Positions 62,278-64,000 of a DNA stretch of 64,000 bases are shown here, piece after piece. Location of the stretch: assembly GCF_007994735.1 (NCBI RefSeq), contig NZ_VOIL01000001.1, forward strand, positions 62,001-126,000, written 5' to 3'. This stretch comes from Nesterenkonia populi (GTDB taxonomy: Bacteria; Actinomycetota; Actinomycetes; Actinomycetales; Micrococcaceae). The notes beneath the pieces are model-generated. The model worked only from the letters and a program-made list of their open reading frames with translations, did no database searches and was not told the DNA's origin. A program made the position numbers and the translations under genes. Numbering within the stretch: the stretch's first letter is position 1; each line of letters begins with the position of its first letter.

Positions 62278-63278
62278 TGAGCACGACGTCGGCCCCTCCC
62301 CAGTCCGCCCGCGGCACCGACGCCCGCATGCGGTGGATGGATATGCTGCGCGGACTGGCCGTGCTGCTGGTGGTAGTGCTGCACGCCGCGGACATCCCCA
62401 TGTCCAACGGCAGCGGAAGCCAGGAGTGGTCCCATTTCAACCGGTACTTCGAACCGTTCCGGATGCCGCTGCTGATGCTCCTCTCCGGGATGCTGCTTCC
62501 GCGGGCGCTCTCCAAGCCGGCGGCCTACTACATCCGCGGCAAGCTGGCCGCCGTGGTGTGGCCATGGCTGCTGTGGATGGTCGGCTACGGGTTCCTGGTC
62601 CACCACGCCGGCCCCGGGAACCTCAACTACTGGCTGACCGGCGGCAGCTACCTGTGGTTCCTGGGCGTGCTCACCATGTGCTACGCCGTCGGTCTTGCCT
62701 TCCGCCCCGGAGCCTCCCGGCCGCTGGTGCTGCTGGTCGGCTGTCCGGCACTGGCGGCGGCGATGCTGGCGACCCGGCACTTCACCGACTGGGACCTCAC
62801 GCTGATCAACCGGTTCCTCTACTACGGGGCCTTCTTCTTCCTCGGCGCGGCCGTGGTGCACTTCGCGGGCCGCTGGGTGCGCGCCCCCTGGCCGCTGATC
62901 CTGCTGCTGGCAGCGCCGGCCGCCGTGCTGTCCCACTATGGGGTGTCCAATGTGGAGCTGCGCTTCGGCACCCTCTGCTCGGCCGGCACCGCGGTGCTGG
63001 GCCTGGCGGTGCTGCTGTGGGCCGCACCCCGGATCTATGAGCTGCGGCTGGCCCCCAGGCCGCTGCTGCGCCTGCTGGAGTGGGCCGGACGGAACTCAAT
63101 CGTGATCTACGTGGTGCACATGCCCGCCGTCGTCCTGGTTCACCGGCAGCTCAGCGGCCTTGACCTGGGAGCTTTCGCGCACGTCTCCCTGGTGACCGCC
63201 GCGGCGCTGGGAATCTCCCTGCTGGCAGCCCGTCTGCGCCCGTGGACGGGATGGCTCTACGTGTTCCCGCGCAGGTAA
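62277..63278 (+). CDS. Acyltransferase family 3 membrane protein (second of a pair)
   Basis: 333 residues and a close paralogue of the preceding protein: MRWMDMLRGLAVLLVVVLHA, EPFRMPLLMLLSGMLLPRAL, FLYYGAFFFLGAAVVHFAGR and GRNSIVIYVVHMPAVVLVH. The pair arose by tandem duplication and is translationally coupled. Two members may act on different positions of one glycan or form a heteromer; this is inference. It lies 10 bp upstream of dnaX on the same strand. Confidence 0.88.
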   Translation: MSTTSAPPQSARGTDARMRWMDMLRGLAVLLVVVLHAADIPMSNGSGSQEWSHFNRYFEPFRMPLLMLLSGMLLPRALSKPAAYYIRGKLAAVVWPWLLWMVGYGFLVHHAGPGNLNYWLTGGSYLWFLGVLTMCYAVGLAFRPGASRPLVLLVGCPALAAAMLATRHFTDWDLTLINRFLYYGAFFFLGAAVVHFAGRWVRAPWPLILLLAAPAAVLSHYGVSNVELRFGTLCSAGTAVLGLAVLLWAAPRIYELRLAPRPLLRLLEWAGRNSIVIYVVHMPAVVLVHRQLSGLDLGAFAHVSLVTAAALGISLLAARLRPWTGWLYVFPRR

Positions 63279-63288
63279 GGTCTTCGTC

Positions 63289-64000
63289 GTGACCACTGCC
63301 CTGTACCGCCGCTACCGGCCCGACACCTTCGCCGACGTCATCGGGCAGGAGCACGTCACTGCCCCGCTGGTCACCGCCCTCGGCAAGGACGCGGTCTCCC
63401 ACGCGTACCTGTTCTCGGGGCCGCGCGGCTGCGGCAAGACCACCTCAGCCCGCATCCTCGCCCGATGCCTGAACTGTGCGCAGGGCCCCACCGGGAACCC
63501 CTGCGGACAGTGCGATTCCTGCCGGGAGCTCGCCACCGGAGGCTCCGGCTCCCTGGACGTCATCGAGATCGACGCCGCCTCCCACGGCGGTGTCGACGAC
63601 GCCCGCGACCTCCGCGAGCGGGCCACCTTCGCGCCGGTGCGGGACCGGTACAAGATCTTCATCATCGATGAGGCCCATATGGTCACCGCGGCCGGCTTCA
63701 ATGCGCTGCTGAAGATCGTCGAAGAGCCGCCCGAGCACATCAAGTTCATCTTCGCGACGACCGAGCCGGACAAGGTCATCGGAACCATCCGCTCCCGCAC
63801 CCACCACTACCCGTTCCGCCTGGTGCCGCCGGAGCCCCTGCTGGACTACCTGGAGCGGCTCTGCGCCTCCGAGAGCGTGGCTGCGGCACCCGGGGTGCTG
63901 CAGCTGGTGCTGCGGGCCGGCGGCGGCTCGGTGCGCGACACGCTCTCCGTGCTGGACCAGCTGATCGCAGGGTCAGACGCCGACGGGATCGCCTACGACC
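63289..64000 (+). CDS. dnaX: DNA polymerase III subunits gamma/tau (3' part outside window)
   Basis: GTG at 63289 starts VTTALYRRYRPDTFADVIGQ. The frame continues to the right edge (237 residues visible). Walker A is FSGPRGCGKTT; the zinc module is CLNCAQGPTGNPCGQCDSC; Walker B is KIFIIDEAHMV; the sensor 1 region is FIFATTEPDKVIGTIRSR; and sensor 2 is VRDTLSVLDQL. It is the clamp-loader ATPase of the replisome. It is a housekeeping gene and marks return to the core chromosome. Confidence 0.95.
   Translation, partial: MTTALYRRYRPDTFADVIGQEHVTAPLVTALGKDAVSHAYLFSGPRGCGKTTSARILARCLNCAQGPTGNPCGQCDSCRELATGGSGSLDVIEIDAASHGGVDDARDLRERATFAPVRDRYKIFIIDEAHMVTAAGFNALLKIVEEPPEHIKFIFATTEPDKVIGTIRSRTHHYPFRLVPPEPLLDYLERLCASESVAAAPGVLQLVLRAGGGSVRDTLSVLDQLIAGSDADGIAYD

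Noticed and set aside
1..64000. CRISPR arrays and insertion sequences
   Set aside because: No regularly spaced repeats and no transposase were seen; the only mobile unit is the element at 52906-60546.

Overview
The window is high-GC actinobacterial DNA, probably from a Micrococcales genus. GTG starts are common, ATGA/GTGA overlaps join genes within operons, a SAM-IV-type riboswitch is present, and the lipoproteins are very acidic. The acidity hints at a halotolerant, Nesterenkonia-like host, but the genus is inference. Most of the first 48 kb is a catabolic island for purines, nucleosides and related ureides, built from several independently regulated transport-plus-enzyme modules.

1-10149 (all minus strand) reads as one operon: a GntR regulator, allophanate hydrolase (AtzF type), a nucleoside-type (BMP) ABC importer, two isochorismatase-fold hydrolases (one intact and of the biuret/triuret type, one without any catalytic residue), and a fused FAD/2Fe-2S/molybdenum hydroxylase that runs off the left edge. 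Together they suggest uptake and oxidation of an unidentified N-heterocycle or ureide, ending in biuret, allophanate, then ammonia and CO2. 10290-14557 holds a decayed YdcZ-type transporter, a YfcC-type transporter, an RpiR regulator, an intact YdcZ/DMT transporter and a small S4 RNA-binding protein.

14620-23307 is a nucleoside module: ribokinase and a LacI regulator diverge from an ABC importer, an amidohydrolase (base or nucleoside deaminase), a nucleoside hydrolase and a nucleoside 2-deoxyribosyltransferase. Two AATCGATT palindromes exactly 60 bp apart lie in the divergent promoter. 23318-27198 holds an SGNH hydrolase, an esterase, (S)-ureidoglycine aminohydrolase and a DUF6986 aldolase-like protein. 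27462-34302 is a visibly more A/T-rich module: an Asp/Glu/hydantoin racemase-family protein, a cytoplasmic THI5-like protein and a sugar-type ABC importer, with a divergent GntR regulator and four GTATAC sites.

34373-48126 is the main purine module: a THI5/Ssu-type ABC importer with two tandem binding proteins, an 8-oxoguanine deaminase-like amidohydrolase, a complete fused xanthine dehydrogenase, then OHCU decarboxylase, hydroxyisourate hydrolase, urate oxidase, allantoinase and an HTH-only IclR protein. A palindrome GAAAC-N4-GTTTC recurs upstream of the purine genes and of the YfcC transporter and probably defines a regulon. 48426-50925 is a methionine locus (metX plus a MetY-like protein lacking the PLP lysine) under the riboswitch.

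52906-60546 is a 7.6-kb integrative mobilizable element in a tRNA-Ser(GCU) gene, bounded by 37-bp direct repeats. It carries an integrase with a nonsense codon, a MOBP-like relaxase, a MobC-like protein, an HUH/SF3 Rep with an iteron and hairpin origin, an excisionase-like protein, an XRE regulator and a lipoprotein cargo gene. Beyond it lie a 38-residue membrane protein, two tandem acyltransferase-3 genes and the start of dnaX.
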